From positions 30,286 to 94,285 of the forward strand of contig NZ_RRYD01000007.1 of assembly GCF_004010095.1 (NCBI RefSeq): DNA of 64,000 nucleotides, read 5' to 3'. The position numbers and the translations under genes were made by a program. Numbering within the stretch: position 1 is the first letter of the stretch; each line of letters opens with the position of its first letter. Origin of the DNA: Lacticaseibacillus hulanensis (GTDB lineage: Bacteria; Bacillota; Bacilli; Lactobacillales; Lactobacillaceae). The notes beneath the pieces were generated by a model. The model ran no database searches. It was not told where the DNA came from and was given only the letters and a program-made list of their open reading frames with translations. Positions 17,701-25,472 of this stretch are shown one piece after another.

Positions 17701-18445
17701 GAAGGGTAAGACCTACAAGCAGGCGCTGAAGCAGTACATGTCCGCGGACCACAAGACTACGAACATGACCATCGTGCTGAAGGCCGACCCAAGCTCCGCT
17801 AAGGCGATGGGCGAAGTTGACCAGATGCAAAAGGTTGTGAAGAACGAACTGAAGGGCACCAGCCTTTCCGGTGCGAAGGTCGCAATCGGTGGTCAGACCG
17901 CAAGCACGAGCGACACGCAGAAGATTGCCAGCTACGACTTTGTCCGGACGGCGGCAATCATGATTATCGGCATTTTGCTGGCACTCATGTTTGTCACCCG
18001 GTCAATTCTGCAGCCGTTCTACATCATGGGTACGCTGCTGCTCGCGTACATCACGAGCCTCAGCCTGACGCGCTGGATTAGTGGCTTCGTTCTTGGTCAG
18101 AGTCAGTTGACTTGGAACACCCCATTCTTCACGTTCGTTATGCTGATTGCCCTTGGGGTTGACTACAGTATCTTCCTCATGATGAAGTACCGAGAATTCG
18201 GGCAAAATGGCGGTGATCCGCGTGAACGGATTGTTTCCGCCAGTGCGATTATCGGGGCGGTCGTTATCTCGGCCGCAATTATCCTGAGCGGGACGTTTGC
18301 CGCACTGATGCCATCTGGTGTCCTGACGCTGATTCAGGTTGCCATGGGGGTTATCATCGGTCTGGTTATCCTGGTCATCATCTTGCCAGTTATCATGTCG
18401 GCGCTAATTCGCCTGACGTACACCAGCAAGGATGACAAAGAATAA
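14771..18445 (+). CDS. Large MMPL/RND-family transporter
   Basis: A 1224-residue membrane protein of the MMPL branch of RND transporters, expected to export lipids, lipid-linked envelope components or hydrophobic compounds using the proton gradient. It has an N-terminal membrane helix (about 7-27) and two MMPL membrane blocks, about residues 175-370 with GIGTDYNILLYDQY and about 1050-1215 with GVDYSIFLMMKY, the paired GxDY signatures of the family. Between them is a very long extracellular region (about 390-1040) dominated by Ala/Gly/Leu/Gln heptad-like helical repeats, similar to the YhgE/Pip type. ATG 14771 has AAGAAAGG about 11 bases upstream. Monocistronic with its own terminator; substrate unknown. 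Confidence 0.9.
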   Translation: MQKLVKNHIGALIGWLLAIIIAVVVMPNTTQLIRDYGQTKIPDTAQSQVATVIQKDWGRGLGNVRQVVVVFNNGDDALTGTQKHAIAKTVKRLRNNSDKYKIKDVLAPNDNAETKKQLISKDKTTQLVQLQVSKTKTARQTAADIEKLAKTSGVKTYVTGGDILTDDFSQATAEGIKKTEVIAAIFIFIVLILVFKSPVVPLISLATVGVSVITSMSIVMNLVKLIGFPLSDFTQVFMVVVLFGIGTDYNILLYDQYKAELSAGLPPLEATSKARRIAGKTILYSGSSLLIGFSALGLAKFSIYRSALGVAVGVAVLLLVLLTLNPFFMAVLGRKMFWPVQKFEGGTSSKLWHKLSSSSVLHPLISLGIVLLCTLPFIFTYNNQLNYDTTAELSDTLPAKVGFRVVQDHFSKGTAEPATLYIQSDKPLNKEKYLDVIDRVTKKLQKEDGVKTVASVTQPGGTKIKALYVKDQLGTVTTGMGAAGAGLAKINKGLNEATSKLAGSDMQSGLDGVKTMIAGTNQLKTGSEQINAGTEKLASGASVLESGIGTLNSGLHTLSGKSGQLDAGVSQLQTQSAQMPLAIAGLTAYNQQINSGTQQLAGAVAQSQQKLSGLAGQQKQLSSTLAQLENMKSQLAEAKSMMASASKMLDMLDAASANEQNLKSLAAMAGSVGTLKTTLTDTIKGDTENDLRIATVAYKIKNETDDPQVKSDATRIATYANTNVAKTMKMTQDLSPALTALDKIDTKSLSQLSTLASSMPSASEVAKLKSQLASTQKMVDSADKMLASTDGLKSDLKQLSGLPSQMAELNAGLQKLQGATGQAANIATQLNAGVNGSGVDLTNQQTIQNTIGNSTLTNSLQQLVSGVQAYTTGVNSAASGSTKLSDGSDQITNGLNTLASKEPALTTGLSKELSGQQTMYTTLNGLVGQMKTLQSGLKTAAKGTDTINDGVKSADSYLTGLKKSSVANNYYVPKSVLKGKTYKQALKQYMSADHKTTNMTIVLKADPSSAKAMGEVDQMQKVVKNELKGTSLSGAKVAIGGQTASTSDTQKIASYDFVRTAAIMIIGILLALMFVTRSILQPFYIMGTLLLAYITSLSLTRWISGFVLGQSQLTWNTPFFTFVMLIALGVDYSIFLMMKYREFGQNGGDPRERIVSASAIIGAVVISAAIILSGTFAALMPSGVLTLIQVAMGVIIGLVILVIILPVIMSALIRLTYTSKDDKE

Positions 18446-18482
18446 TTGAACGCACCACAGCAGTTAGTTAGATAAATCAGTC

Positions 18483-18532
18483 AAAGCGGGTCGCCTGCGC
18501 ACATTTAGTTGCGCGGGGGACCCGCTTTTTGG
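18483..18532 (+). terminator. Terminator after the MMPL gene
   Basis: AAAGCGGGTC pairs with GACCCGCTTT around an inner GCGC hairpin and ends in a T run. Confidence 0.85.
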
Positions 18533-18718
18533 TTGTAAAGTTCCACGCGTGAAATGCCGCGGGCGTGCACCCATCTGCGCGGCCGGAATTTGCAGTGGCC
18601 GCCGTTTACCAACTTTTACCAAATATGTTGCGGGCCGTTACAATGTCGCAACCAAACGAATACATTCGGCACATAACATTAAGGTGTTGGCGGAAATGAT
18701 GCGTATGGGGGCGGGCAT

Positions 18719-18862
18719 ATGTTAATCGTTGGTACTTGGTTAGTCTTCATGAGCTTGATGTTTGTGCTTATCGTAATCGTTAACGGCCTGATCTGGCTGT
18801 TTTACCGCAGCCGGGGCGTTGTGGAACACAGGACGCGACATCTGGGGCGTGGAACAAAATAG
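18719..18862 (+). CDS. Possible small single-pass membrane protein
   Basis: A 47-codon frame beginning with ATG 18719 that encodes one strongly hydrophobic helix (about residues 2-28, ending GLIWLFYRSR) and a basic C-terminal tail, giving an N-out/C-in topology by the positive-inside rule. A purine-rich GGGGGCGGG lies close upstream. Short length and weak RBS keep confidence modest. The other sequence in the 18446-18965 gap shows only the upstream terminator. Confidence 0.4.
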   Translation: MLIVGTWLVFMSLMFVLIVIVNGLIWLFYRSRGVVEHRTRHLGRGTK

Positions 18863-18965
18863 TTGAGGCCGATAGTGGGACACCCGAGCACGTGGTAGAA
18901 TTTCTTACAATGTGCAATATTTCGGCGGGCAGGTTGGCTGCTTGCCACAGAACGGGGGACCACAT

Positions 18966-20327
18966 TTGGCGAAAAAATTAGGCAACGTGACACCAATTAG
19001 TTCAGCGGCGCGGTCGATGGGGAATTGGGACCTGTTTGCGACCTGGGTCGGCGCGAATGCGAACAACGGCACGTGGTACATTGGCGGAGTCATCGCGGCG
19101 GCGGGGATGCTCACGGCCAGTTCTGCCCTGATTCTCACCGGGATTGTGTCGTACGTGCTGCTCGGGCTGGCCAGTTACATGGGGTATCGGACCGGACTGC
19201 CGGCCATGGCGCTGACGCGGCCGGCGTTTGGGCTGCGCGGATCGTTCATCCCGTCCATCATCAACGTGGTGCAGTTCATCGGCTGGGCGGCGGCGAACAC
19301 GTTCATCGCGGCCATTTCGATTTCGGTTATCTTCAAAGACCTGCTTGGGTGGCCAGCGTACGGCACCCCCGGCGGCAATCGCGGGCTCATCGTCGGTATC
19401 TTAATTATGTCGCTACTCCACATGGCCTCGATTTCCCTCGGCGAGCGGTCCGTGCGCATGATTGAGCGCGTCGGCATCGTGCTGGTCATGCTGCTGGTGG
19501 TCTGGGAGTCGGTTGTGGTCTTCCAGCACGCCTCTCTCAGCGCAATTATGGCGTGGCGGCCGGCCGCGCACTTCAAGATGTCCTCGGGGGCGGCGGTTGA
19601 TGTGCTGGCGGCGTTTAACCTGGCATGGGTCACCGCGGCGGCGGATTTTTCCCGCTTCGGTAAAACCAAGACCGCGGCGACGACCTGGTCGTTTCTGGGC
19701 GCGAACCTGGGCCTCTTCTGGTTTGCGTTCATCGGGCTGACGGCGACGATTGCGGCAGCCATCACCACGGGCGCGTACGATCCGAACGCCTCGGACCCGT
19801 CAACGATTGCCACCAAGCTCGGCCTCGGGATTTTGGCGCTGCTCGTGATTGTGATTACGAGCACGACGGCCAACGCGGTCAACCTGATGGCCGCGGGTTC
19901 GGCGGTGACGAACATGTTCCACCGCTTGAAGCTGACGCCGGCACTATGGCTGGTAACGGTGGTGGCGACGGCTGTGTCGTTTGTGCCGCTGTTTTTCGCG
20001 ACGTTCCTGTCGGCCTTTACCGCCTTTCTCGACATGATTGGTATGTTCCTTGGCCCCGAAATTGCGGTCTTTCTCGTGGACTTCTTCATCCTGTCTAAGC
20101 GGCGTTACGTTGCTGAAGACATGACGCGCGTTGACGGGCAATACTGGTACCGCGGCGGGTTCAACCTGGTGGCGATTGTCAGCTGGGCGCTTGGCGTTGC
20201 CATCTACTTTGGCCTGCGCCACGTTGAGTTCATCGCCAGCACGGTGGGTGCGACGTTCGTGGGCATGGCACTGACGGCGGTGATTTATTACTGCGGGATG
20301 CGCATGACGCGGCGTAACTTAAACTAA
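18966..20327 (+). CDS. NCS1-family purine/cytosine (or thiamine precursor) permease
   Basis: A 453-residue integral membrane protein with about 12 hydrophobic segments. The N-terminal PISSAARSMGNWDLFATWVGANANNGTW motif is spread over residues about 8-35 and is characteristic of CodB/CytX-type NCS1 nucleobase symporters, which import cytosine, related bases or hydroxymethylpyrimidine with a cation. No TPP riboswitch is seen upstream, which argues somewhat against a thiamine role. The start is taken as TTG 18966, with GGGGGACC about 6 bases away; the frame is open 18 codons further upstream without an RBS. It ends in a terminator shared with the convergent zinc-ribbon gene. Substrate is not decided by the sequence. 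Confidence 0.85.
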   Translation: MAKKLGNVTPISSAARSMGNWDLFATWVGANANNGTWYIGGVIAAAGMLTASSALILTGIVSYVLLGLASYMGYRTGLPAMALTRPAFGLRGSFIPSIINVVQFIGWAAANTFIAAISISVIFKDLLGWPAYGTPGGNRGLIVGILIMSLLHMASISLGERSVRMIERVGIVLVMLLVVWESVVVFQHASLSAIMAWRPAAHFKMSSGAAVDVLAAFNLAWVTAAADFSRFGKTKTAATTWSFLGANLGLFWFAFIGLTATIAAAITTGAYDPNASDPSTIATKLGLGILALLVIVITSTTANAVNLMAAGSAVTNMFHRLKLTPALWLVTVVATAVSFVPLFFATFLSAFTAFLDMIGMFLGPEIAVFLVDFFILSKRRYVAEDMTRVDGQYWYRGGFNLVAIVSWALGVAIYFGLRHVEFIASTVGATFVGMALTAVIYYCGMRMTRRNLN

Positions 20328-20336
20328 ATCCGATGC

Positions 20337-20386
20337 AAAAAAACACACCAGAAGCGGCGAAAATGCCAAATTCTGGTGTGTTTTTG
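20337..20386. terminator. Bidirectional terminator
   Basis: AAAAACACACCAGAA and TTCTGGTGTGTTTTT arms lie between convergent genes, with A and T tracts on the two sides. Confidence 0.85.
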
Positions 20387-20397
20387 GTTGTCTTTGT

Positions 20398-20610
20398 TTA
20401 GCTGCCCAGCAGGAAGTCGAGCACGTTCATGCCCGTGTCGGTTTCACCCTTGTACAGCTCGGTGAACCCGCAGCGGGTGCAACTGATGGTGATGAACCGC
20501 TTGTTTTGCACGTCCATCAGTTTGGAAAGGCCGCCGCCCGTTGCCTGAAACTGATCCTGAGAGAAACTTTCGTTGCCGCACTTGGGGCAAACGTATTGTT
20601 GTTGATTCAT
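20398..20610 (-). CDS. Small zinc-ribbon protein, COG3478-like
   Basis: A 70-residue protein with two CxxC knuckles, CPKC near the N terminus and CTRC in the middle, forming a zinc ribbon, followed by GFTELYKG and a hydrophobic end NVLDFLLGS. It matches the pattern of predicted nucleic-acid-binding zinc-ribbon proteins (YpzJ-like). GGAGGAG lies 5 bases before the ATG at 20610; a longer frame reaching 20649 lacks an RBS. Monocistronic, transcribed towards the shared terminator. The nucleic-acid role is a family prediction only. Confidence 0.75.
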   Translation of the reverse strand: MNQQQYVCPKCGNESFSQDQFQATGGGLSKLMDVQNKRFITISCTRCGFTELYKGETDTGMNVLDFLLGS

Positions 20611-20848
20611 TTTTTCTCCTCCGTCGCTTTGCGAGCTTGTTGCATTCATTATACGGGCGGCGCGTGGGCGGGCGTATCCGTCCCGAGGCTGATTTGTCTG
20701 TCCGCCCGGATAAAGGGCATAAACTGAAAAATTAGTTTGCGGAATGTGACCGATATCAATCAGCAGATTGGTTGATAATCAGACTTGGGGTAAGATTCAC
20801 GAGCGTTCCGTGGTGCAGCAGTTTTGCCCGCGGCTGAGAGGTGTAATT

Positions 20849-22909
20849 ATGCAAAAGAAATTGCGCACATTCATATTTGCAATGCTTGCCAGTGTGCTGA
20901 TGCTGCCAACCTGGGGGGTTAGTGCGGCTGATTCACCGGTTGATCAGGACTTGGCCAACTTTTTTGGCTACGACTGGGGGGCAAGCAACCCGTACCCAAC
21001 GCCATACGATATTAACGGGGCACCAGGCTTCGTTCCGTTTAACGACGTGATGAAGGGTTACGGGGACAAATCTAAGGTCCTTGAAAATGGCAAATTCAGT
21101 CAGGTTGCCGCTGAAATTACGAACACGGCTAAAGTCCCACAAGCTGGGGCTTTGTGGAGCACCCACCAACTGGATTTAACCAAGAATTTCCACGCCAGAA
21201 TGCAGTTTTACCTTAGCGATGTTAACGACGTAGCCGACGTGGCCGACGTGGCCGACGGGATTGCGTTTGCCATGACTGGTCAAAAGCCCGAAAAGGCGAT
21301 GGGCGACACGGCCGATGGTGGTGACCTCGGAATCTGGGGTAAACAGAGCAACGGCCAGTACAAATTGCCGCGTTCATTTGCTATTGCCATCGATACTGAA
21401 GCAAACGTGGATACAGGCAAGCCGGCATGGGACTACGCAATCTACAACCAGGTTAAGTACAATAACGCGGGCACAACCGTAACGCCGCGCGACAACGACA
21501 AGCACAAGGAAGATAACTTTATTGCCTATGGGTACCCAGGCATGGACGCACAGTACGCGCAGCCGCAGATTACGACCACAATTTCAGATAATTGGGGTGA
21601 CTATCCGGTGACCGTTGCACCCCAAATTCTCGCGTTCGGCGGGGATGGTAATTCGTACGGGGATGGTGCAGCCGCCAAAAACGGCATTGGTGGGTTTGAT
21701 TTCGTGCCCAAGGATGCCCTGAACAATCACGCCTGGCACGAACTCAACCTCGATTACACGTATGCAAACGGCGAAGGTACGCTGACATACACCGTGACGC
21801 TGAAGAACACGGACGGCACGGCCCAGGGGAGTCCAATCACCGAGACTGTTAAGTGGACGGATGCGAAAATTCAGAAGATTTTTGGTGGGACCAAGGTCAA
21901 CTGGGGCTTCACCGGGCGGACCGGGTTGAAGCATGAAAATGGGGTCGTTGCCTTCCAGCAAATTCCGGGGTTGCTCGACACAACATCGGAGACTTTAATT
22001 TTAGACTCAACGCGGAGTAAGGAATTGAAAAGCTTGGTGCTTGGCGGTCAAGGCATGCAGGTTTTCCGCATCGGCTATAAGCCAACCAATAGCTTGCAAT
22101 CGTGGCCAGCCGTCGCCGGCGGGAAGCTGTCAGCCATCTTGAAGGCCGGGAAGAACTACGGGTTTGTGGTTAGTGATGACGGTAAGGTTCATGGACTGTA
22201 TAACCATACAGGTGACGAAGAGTATACCTACACACCAGATTCTGGTGACATTAAAACCTATAAGGGACCGGACGGTAAGTCAGTTCGCTACGTGACCGAG
22301 GTGCGGATTAAAAATGAGCTCCCTGGTTTTAGCAAGGCTAATTCATATCCGGATTATGACTGGGAATTGGTTTACGCACCGGTTGTGGCCATTGGGACCG
22401 ACAGCTCAGTAGGCACCGAAGCGATGGGGACGGTCGGCGGCGACAATGGGCTCACGAGCGTGTCGGGGACGTTGACCGTTCCGCATAATTTTGTCCTCAG
22501 CCTGGATTCGGTTCCGAGTTTTGATTTTGGCAAGCTGACGGTGGGCGACATTATGTCCGGATTCACCAACCATCCGGGCACGGTAAGCAACTCGCTGGCC
22601 TTCTCCGCCTCGGAGGAAAATAACATCCAGATTTCTGCAAGTATGAGTTCGTTTAACTTCGGTCCGAGTTACACACCGGGATCGACGGCCGTTAAGTTCA
22701 CATACAACGGCGCGGAACGGGAACTTACGGACAATGGTGAAGCAACGTCGGTTTATGCTGGTAGTCCTAAAAACCTAACATCTGCCGTTACCAATGCGTC
22801 GCTGAACATGCCCAAGGGCCTCCAGGGAGCCAAGGCGGGTTTATATAATTCAACAATCACTTGGACGCTTGAACAAACGCCGACCGCGGACGCTTCAAGT
22901 GCGAACTGA
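20849..22909 (+). CDS. Secreted L-type-lectin-like protein with C-terminal WxL domain
   Basis: A 686-residue surface protein. Residues 1-29 form a signal peptide (basic QKKLR, hydrophobic core, cleavage near VSAAD). The region to about residue 380 resembles bacterial L-type lectin-like domains, including a DGIAFAMTG strand and a later GWGFTGRTG-like segment. A linker and a domain of about 130 residues follow, and the last 180 residues have WxL character (SVPSFDFGKL, then STITWTLEQTP near the end), which binds peptidoglycan non-covalently. GAGAGGTG lies about 6 bases before ATG 20849; the 27 codons upstream are not signal-peptide-like. Unlike most WxL genes it stands alone, without DUF916 or small WxL partners. 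Role is probably adhesion or polysaccharide binding. Confidence 0.85.
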   Translation: MQKKLRTFIFAMLASVLMLPTWGVSAADSPVDQDLANFFGYDWGASNPYPTPYDINGAPGFVPFNDVMKGYGDKSKVLENGKFSQVAAEITNTAKVPQAGALWSTHQLDLTKNFHARMQFYLSDVNDVADVADVADGIAFAMTGQKPEKAMGDTADGGDLGIWGKQSNGQYKLPRSFAIAIDTEANVDTGKPAWDYAIYNQVKYNNAGTTVTPRDNDKHKEDNFIAYGYPGMDAQYAQPQITTTISDNWGDYPVTVAPQILAFGGDGNSYGDGAAAKNGIGGFDFVPKDALNNHAWHELNLDYTYANGEGTLTYTVTLKNTDGTAQGSPITETVKWTDAKIQKIFGGTKVNWGFTGRTGLKHENGVVAFQQIPGLLDTTSETLILDSTRSKELKSLVLGGQGMQVFRIGYKPTNSLQSWPAVAGGKLSAILKAGKNYGFVVSDDGKVHGLYNHTGDEEYTYTPDSGDIKTYKGPDGKSVRYVTEVRIKNELPGFSKANSYPDYDWELVYAPVVAIGTDSSVGTEAMGTVGGDNGLTSVSGTLTVPHNFVLSLDSVPSFDFGKLTVGDIMSGFTNHPGTVSNSLAFSASEENNIQISASMSSFNFGPSYTPGSTAVKFTYNGAERELTDNGEATSVYAGSPKNLTSAVTNASLNMPKGLQGAKAGLYNSTITWTLEQTPTADASSAN
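21228..21255 (+). repeat. Three 9-base direct repeats inside the WxL gene
   Basis: GACGTAGCC then GACGTGGCC twice encode Val-Ala-Asp three times in a row. The unit could expand or contract by slippage without shifting the frame. Confidence 0.6.
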
Positions 22910-22939
22910 TGCGAATTGTTCCCCGCGCCACCCGGAATC

Positions 22940-22992
22940 AAAGAAAGAAGGTTACACCCAGCAATTCTGCCGGACGTAACCTTCTTTCTTTG
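22940..22992. terminator. Bidirectional terminator between the WxL gene and hom
   Basis: AAAGAAAGAAGGTTAC and GTAACCTTCTTTCTTT are perfect arms separated by about 21 bases, ending transcripts from both sides. Confidence 0.85.
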
Positions 22993-23018
22993 TTTAGTTT
23001 GGTTAAGCAGCCACCCGT

Positions 23019-24257
23019 TTACGCGAAAATTGGCAGAATGTGCACGAGCGCTAGGTCCTTGGTTGCCTCGATTTTGGCCTTGAGCGCCTCGGTTTCCGTG
23101 TCGCTGATGGCCGGCGTGTGGATGAAAATCGAGCCCTCACCGGAAATCATTTTGCCGCCGATGCCGAGATCTGATGCCGCCTGGTCGGCCTGCAGCGTGG
23201 CGCTGTGGAGTACCACGAAGCGTTCGCTGACCCGGTCATCGGCCGTGGCGATGTCGTTGGGCGTGGCCGCGTCGACAAAGGGCGCGGGCTCGATGCCGGC
23301 GCGAATGGCACTGGCGATGGTGATTAGGTCGGAAATCACGGAGCTTGCGGTTGGCAGTGACCCGGCGCCCGGGCCGGTCATCGTGATTTGCTTGGTGTTG
23401 ACCGAATCAATCATCACCGCGTTGTTCTCGTCGAACACCGCCGAAAGCGGGTGCGCGGCGGGCACCAGGTGCGGACTGACGGTCAGGCTGAGCTTGTGGT
23501 CGTTCATGGCCGCGACCGCCAGTGGCTTGATGGTGTAGCCCCACACCGAGGCGGCAGCAAAGTCGGCCCGCGTCAAGGTGGTGATGCCCTGCCGCGTCAC
23601 GTCGCTCAGGGCCGGCGTCATGCCGAACGCAAAGCGGCTTAGGATGAGCAACTTGTACGCCGCGTCGAAACCCTCAACGTCGTTCGTGGGGTCGGCCTCC
23701 GCGAAGCCTTTGACCTGTGCCAGCTTCAGCGCCTCGGAGTACGAGCTGCCGGCGCGCACCATTTGCGTCAGGATGAAGTTGCTTGTCCCGTTGGCAATGC
23801 CGGCCACGCGCGTGATGGTGTCGCCCGCATAGGCGTTGGCGAGGGTGTGCAGGACGGGGATGGACCCCATGACCGCCGCCTCGTAGTACAGGCCGACGTG
23901 GTGCTTCTTGGCGAGCTGGGCTAACTGCACCCCGTGCACCGAGAGCAAATCCTTGTTGGCGGAGATCACGTGCTTGCCGTTGGTGATGGCGCGCTCAAGC
24001 AGCGGGTAGGTGGTGGCCACTCCGCCCATGACCTCGACGACGATATCGATGCTCGGGTCGTCAACGATGCTTTGCGGGTCTTGGGTCAGCTTAATGCCCG
24101 GGTACTTCGCTTGCCGCTCCGGTGTGATGGTGCGCACGGCGGCCGCAACCACGCGGGTGTTCAGCGCGGCGAGTTTCGGCTGATTTTTTTGCAAAATGGC
24201 GACGACCCCGGAGCCCACGGTGCCCAGCCCGAGGAGGCCAATATTGATTGCCTGCAT
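23019..24257 (-). CDS. hom: Homoserine dehydrogenase
   Basis: Reduces aspartate semialdehyde to homoserine with NAD(P)H, the branch point to methionine and threonine. A 412-residue monofunctional form. It has the N-terminal Rossmann motif GLLGLGTVGSGV, the ANKDLLSVHG segment, the GIANGTSNFILTQM signature with GFAEADPTNDVEGFDAAYK carrying catalytic Asp and Lys residues, and a C-terminal ACT-like region. GGAGG lies 6 bases before the ATG at 24257, and its start is one base from the preceding stop, so it is translationally linked to the metC-like gene. Last gene of the T-box-controlled methionine operon, ended by a bidirectional terminator. Confidence 0.96.
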   Translation of the reverse strand: MQAINIGLLGLGTVGSGVVAILQKNQPKLAALNTRVVAAAVRTITPERQAKYPGIKLTQDPQSIVDDPSIDIVVEVMGGVATTYPLLERAITNGKHVISANKDLLSVHGVQLAQLAKKHHVGLYYEAAVMGSIPVLHTLANAYAGDTITRVAGIANGTSNFILTQMVRAGSSYSEALKLAQVKGFAEADPTNDVEGFDAAYKLLILSRFAFGMTPALSDVTRQGITTLTRADFAAASVWGYTIKPLAVAAMNDHKLSLTVSPHLVPAAHPLSAVFDENNAVMIDSVNTKQITMTGPGAGSLPTASSVISDLITIASAIRAGIEPAPFVDAATPNDIATADDRVSERFVVLHSATLQADQAASDLGIGGKMISGEGSIFIHTPAISDTETEALKAKIEATKDLALVHILPIFA

Positions 24258-24258
24258 A

Positions 24259-25407
24259 TTACGCCTCCGGAATTAGTGCAAATGCGGACTTGAGGTCGGC
24301 GATGAGGTCATCGGGATCTTCAATGCCGCAGCTGAATCGGAGCAGTCCTGGGGTGATGCCGGACTTGGCCTGTTCCTTGGCGTCCAGTTCCGCGTGGCTC
24401 ATCTTTGGCGGGTAGGAGAGGATGGATTCCACACCGCCAAGGGAAACGGAGAATTCCGGAATCTTGGTGTTTTCCGCCACAATCCGGGCATTGGCCTCGC
24501 TGCCGACGTCAAAGCTCAGCACGGCACCGCCATTGACCGCCTGGCGTTTTTGAATTGCGTAGCCTTTGTTGCTGGGCAAACCAGGGAAGCAAACGCGGGT
24601 CACTTGCGGCTGCTTTTCCAGCCAGGTGGCCAACTTCAGGGCCGTGGCGCTGCTCTGCTGCATGCGGATGCCGAGTGTCTTGATGCCGCGCAGAAGCAGC
24701 CAGCAGTCGGTGACGCCGAGCGTGGCGCCGACCGCGTTTTGGATGAAGTAAATCTGTTCGGCAAGTTCCTTATTGTCGGTGATGGCCGCGCCGGCAACGA
24801 TGTCGGAGTGCCCAGCGAGGAACTTGGTTGCGGAGTGAACGACAATGTCGACGCCCAGCTTAATTGGCTTTTGCAAAACGGGGGACATGAACGTGTTGTC
24901 GGCAATCGTCAGGAGATTATTTTCCTTAGCGATGGCGACGATTGCGGGGATGTCGGTGACGGAGAGAACGGGGTTCGATGGCGTTTCGATGTAAATCGCC
25001 TTGGTGTTTGGATTAATTGCCGCACGCACCGCGTCCAGGTCGGTGAGGTCGACGAAGGTGTGCTCGATGCCGAACCGGTTCAGCACCTGCTCCAGAATCC
25101 GGAACGTGCCGCCGTACACGAACTTGGACACAATCAGGTGGTCGCCCTGGCTGAAGGTGAGCAGAACGGAGCTGATGGCCGCCATCCCGGTACTGTACAG
25201 GAAGCCGTACTTGGCGTCCTCGAGCTGGGCCACGGCGTTTTCCGCGACCTTCCGGGTTGGGTTGCCGCTTCGGCTGTAGTCGAATTCACCGAAGTGGTCG
25301 AAGCTGTTCTGGTTGAAAGTTGATGATAACTGAATTGGCGTGTTGACCGCGCCGCTTTCCTTGTCGGCAACGGTGGTCACCTTAATGATTTTAGTCCAAT
25401 TGTGCAT
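24259..25407 (-). CDS. metC: Cystathionine beta-lyase-like PLP enzyme
   Basis: A 382-residue Cys/Met-metabolism PLP enzyme. It probably cleaves cystathionine to homocysteine, pyruvate and ammonia. FDYSRSGNPTR, the GDHLIVSKFVYGGT segment, IADNTFMSP and the PLP lysine in HSATKFLAGHSD are present, with ESILSYPPKMSHAEL near the C terminus. The pattern is close to the MetC/YrhB type, but gamma-synthase or gamma-lyase activity cannot be excluded because these families share the fold and residues. GGGAGG lies 6 bases before ATG 25407. It lies between the MetI-like gene and hom, as expected of a full transsulfuration route. Confidence 0.87.
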   Translation of the reverse strand: MHNWTKIIKVTTVADKESGAVNTPIQLSSTFNQNSFDHFGEFDYSRSGNPTRKVAENAVAQLEDAKYGFLYSTGMAAISSVLLTFSQGDHLIVSKFVYGGTFRILEQVLNRFGIEHTFVDLTDLDAVRAAINPNTKAIYIETPSNPVLSVTDIPAIVAIAKENNLLTIADNTFMSPVLQKPIKLGVDIVVHSATKFLAGHSDIVAGAAITDNKELAEQIYFIQNAVGATLGVTDCWLLLRGIKTLGIRMQQSSATALKLATWLEKQPQVTRVCFPGLPSNKGYAIQKRQAVNGGAVLSFDVGSEANARIVAENTKIPEFSVSLGGVESILSYPPKMSHAELDAKEQAKSGITPGLLRFSCGIEDPDDLIADLKSAFALIPEA

Positions 25408-25472
25408 GATATCCTCCCTTTGCTGGGTAGGCGGGAAAAAAGCCTACGCAGGCGCTACTGGTTACTTCGAGT

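Noticed and set aside
18540..18965. TPP riboswitch before the NCS1 permease
   Set aside because: No CTGAGA-type THI-box blocks could be found in the upstream region.
19175..20089. 304-codon minus-strand frame opposite the NCS1 permease
   Set aside because: Antisense shadow of a membrane protein gene; no start signal.
24394..25323. 309-codon plus-strand frame opposite the metC-like gene
   Set aside because: Shadow of a high-GC gene; composition is typical of antisense frames and no family motif is present.
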